Below, in pieces: positions 43,762 to 44,918 of a stretch of DNA of 44,918 nucleotides. A model generated the notes under the pieces. The model saw only the letters and a list, made by a program, of their open reading frames with translations, ran no database searches and was not told the DNA's origin. The stretch covers positions 1 through 44,918 of the IMG/VR virus record IMGVR_UViG_3300010885_044600, one strand, 5' to 3'. The DNA comes from a virus. Within the stretch, counting starts at the first letter, position 1, and each line of letters opens with the position of its first letter. The position numbers were made by a program, and so were the translations under genes.

Positions 43762-44208
43762 TTATTCAATTGGTAAAGGAAAAACTCTTCCGGTCAAGCT
43801 GAATCTGGTATGTCCGGATTCTATGCCTTCTACACTGTGGTGTCTGCTGGCATACAATATGTGCCATTGATGTGTTGGAATAACAAAACTGTGAGTCATG
43901 GTAGTTTTGTCATCTTCGAAGAAATTGGTTCTAACATTGTTTCCGCCAGCATCGATCAAATATGTTAATTTTACTTCAGTGCCAACATCTTTGTGTGCAA
44001 TGATATCATTGTTCATGAACTGAAATCCCCAGTGCATGGTGTCACAAATATTTTGTTTGCACCATGTATCTATCTGTTGATTAAAATCATCTGACCATCG
44101 ATAAGCACCGTTTAGATAATTGGCCTTAACTGAGTATTGATCAAAATTGTAGTTGAGATTGTTCAAAATCTCATCAGGAATTCTAGGCAGATTTAAATAT
44201 CTAATCAT
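43762..44208 (-). CDS. Small 2OG-Fe(II) oxygenase-like protein, 148 aa
   Basis: NNDIIAHKDVGTEVKLTYLID near residue 67-87 gives HxD; SRHHSVEGIESGHTRFSLTG near 119-138 gives the distal His and Arg. This is a minimal double-stranded beta-helix oxygenase of a type common in phages. Its C-terminus is the source, or a paralogue of the source, of the second half of the chimeric mini-gene at 42789. First gene of a run with ferredoxin and HIT; substrate unknown. Confidence 0.75.
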   Translation of the reverse strand: MIRYLNLPRIPDEILNNLNYNFDQYSVKANYLNGAYRWSDDFNQQIDTWCKQNICDTMHWGFQFMNNDIIAHKDVGTEVKLTYLIDAGGNNVRTNFFEDDKTTMTHSFVIPTHQWHILYASRHHSVEGIESGHTRFSLTGRVFPLPIE

Positions 44209-44252
44209 TCTTGTTCCAGTGCCGCAACAACGTTATACGTGTTGGGAAAGAT

Positions 44253-44906
44253 TTAATTACCATTTCTTGACTGAAGCAAGATGTTGTCAAAGAATTCTTT
44301 CTTTGTTCCTTTGTCGTCTTTGAATGCACCTTTAAGCACTGTGGTTTGTGTTAAACTACTGTGTGCCATTATTCCTCTATTGGTACAGCAGCCATGTTCC
44401 GCTTCAAGGTACACCGCTACATTGTCGCTGTCGGTGACTTTTGCGATTTCTCTGGCAATGTCATTAGCAAGTTCTTCTTGTAGTGTGCCACGACGAGCAC
44501 ACCACTGAGCAATACGAGTATACTTGCTAAGGCCAATGAGCTTTTGAGCGGCAATAATCCCGATATAAGCAACGCCACTGACAGGTTGGTGATGATGACT
44601 GCACATACTGCGAAGCTCACTACGCACCACAAGCATTCCTTCATATCTATCTTCTGAATCATTTGGAAAAGCCGTTGCATCTGGAGCTGTTTCATATCTA
44701 CCTGCCATTACTTCGTTAAAATACATCTTGGCCAATCGCTTGGCTGTGCCTTTTGAGTTGGGATCGTTTTCTCTATCAATCAGCAACCGATCTAGGACTG
44801 TTTCAAATGCTTCTGCGGCTTCGTTGATTAGTATTTCTTTATGTTCTTCGGTAACATAGTCGCTAATGTTGTCTCCGGCCCAGAAACGTTTGTTCTCACG
44901 TTTCAT
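44253..44906 (-). CDS. folE: GTP cyclohydrolase I, 217 aa
   Basis: FolE signatures: VVRSELRSMCSHHHQPVSGVAYIG (shown in parts: ELRSMCSHHHQPVSG, VAYIG) near 92-115 with Cys and His for zinc, IGLSKYTRIAQWCARRGTLQ near 126, and EAEHGCCTNRGIMAHSS near 170-186. Converts GTP to dihydroneopterin triphosphate, the precursor used by QueD and by folate synthesis. It completes the FolE-QueD-QueE set in the window. The longest frame starts 12 nt from the window edge. Confidence 0.93.
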   Translation of the reverse strand: MKRENKRFWAGDNISDYVTEEHKEILINEAAEAFETVLDRLLIDRENDPNSKGTAKRLAKMYFNEVMAGRYETAPDATAFPNDSEDRYEGMLVVRSELRSMCSHHHQPVSGVAYIGIIAAQKLIGLSKYTRIAQWCARRGTLQEELANDIAREIAKVTDSDNVAVYLEAEHGCCTNRGIMAHSSLTQTTVLKGAFKDDKGTKKEFFDNILLQSRNGN

Positions 44907-44918
44907 TTTAAAGCGAAT

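Noticed and set aside
1-44918. A bacterial chromosome segment, because of ahcY, folE, fdxA, ahpC, ahpD, porin and BI-1
   Set aside because: Gene packing, one-strand layout, tandem tiny genes, 27 tRNAs with tmRNA, a T4 RNase H-like nuclease and several cyanophage-type conserved proteins between the metabolic genes fit a phage; no ribosomal, cell division or core bacterial operon is present.
1-44918. CRISPR array, insertion sequence or transposase
   Set aside because: No regularly spaced repeats and no transposase or integrase motif were seen in any frame examined.

Overview
The window reads as part of a large T4-like tailed phage genome, not a bacterial chromosome. It has tightly packed small genes almost all on one strand, ATGA start/stop overlaps, many short proteins of the kind conserved in T4-like (cyanophage-type) myoviruses, a T4 RNase H-like 5'-3' exonuclease, a phage-type MazG-like protein, deazaguanine genes, 27 intact-looking tRNA genes and a tmRNA. 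The host is probably a betaproteobacterium: the phage carries a betaproteobacterial-style porin, and split (permuted) tmRNAs are known from some betaproteobacteria. The host call is inference. No structural, polymerase or terminase gene lies in the window.

Layout. 0-5.8 kb: small phage genes, three tandem paralogues, and a MoxR ATPase next to a zinc-metallopeptidase/VWA protein. 5.9-11.4 kb: a five-gene operon of two TauD-like proteins, a NeuD/PglD-like acetyltransferase, a fatty acid desaturase and a 2OG oxygenase, divergent from a B12-type radical SAM gene; this looks like a small biosynthetic or modification cluster. 11.5-14.3 kb: phosphoesterase, then a tRNA operon ending in S-adenosylhomocysteine hydrolase. 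14.3-17.1 kb: AhpC-type peroxiredoxin, PsiE, Bax-inhibitor-1 and AhpD, a redox/stress operon. 17.3-20.3 kb: 2OG oxygenase preceded by an orphan tmRNA acceptor half, a porin between terminators, and a glycosyltransferase-like gene. 20.4-30.0 kb: tRNA super-cluster with a permuted two-piece tmRNA, several strongly folded RNA candidates, and an AT-rich cassette (PP-loop synthetase, amidinotransferase) bounded by tRNA-Trp direct repeats. 30.0-35.4 kb: phage core-type small genes, MazG-like, exonuclease, QueE. 35.4-40.7 kb: sugar/glycan operon led by QueD. 40.8-44.9 kb: second radical SAM gene preceded by a chimeric mini-gene, HIT protein, 7Fe ferredoxin, 2OG oxygenase and GTP cyclohydrolase I.

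How the parts may work together (inference): many SAM-using enzymes are matched by SAH hydrolase; FolE, QueD and QueE supply the early steps to 7-deazaguanine for DNA modification; tRNAs and tmRNA sustain translation as host RNA decays; AhpC/AhpD/PsiE/BI-1, the porin and the ferredoxin would keep a slow-growing host alive and its envelope altered during infection. Near-consensus sigma70 promoters (TTGAC-N, 16-18 bp, TATAAT, often with TG before the -10) start most transcription units.
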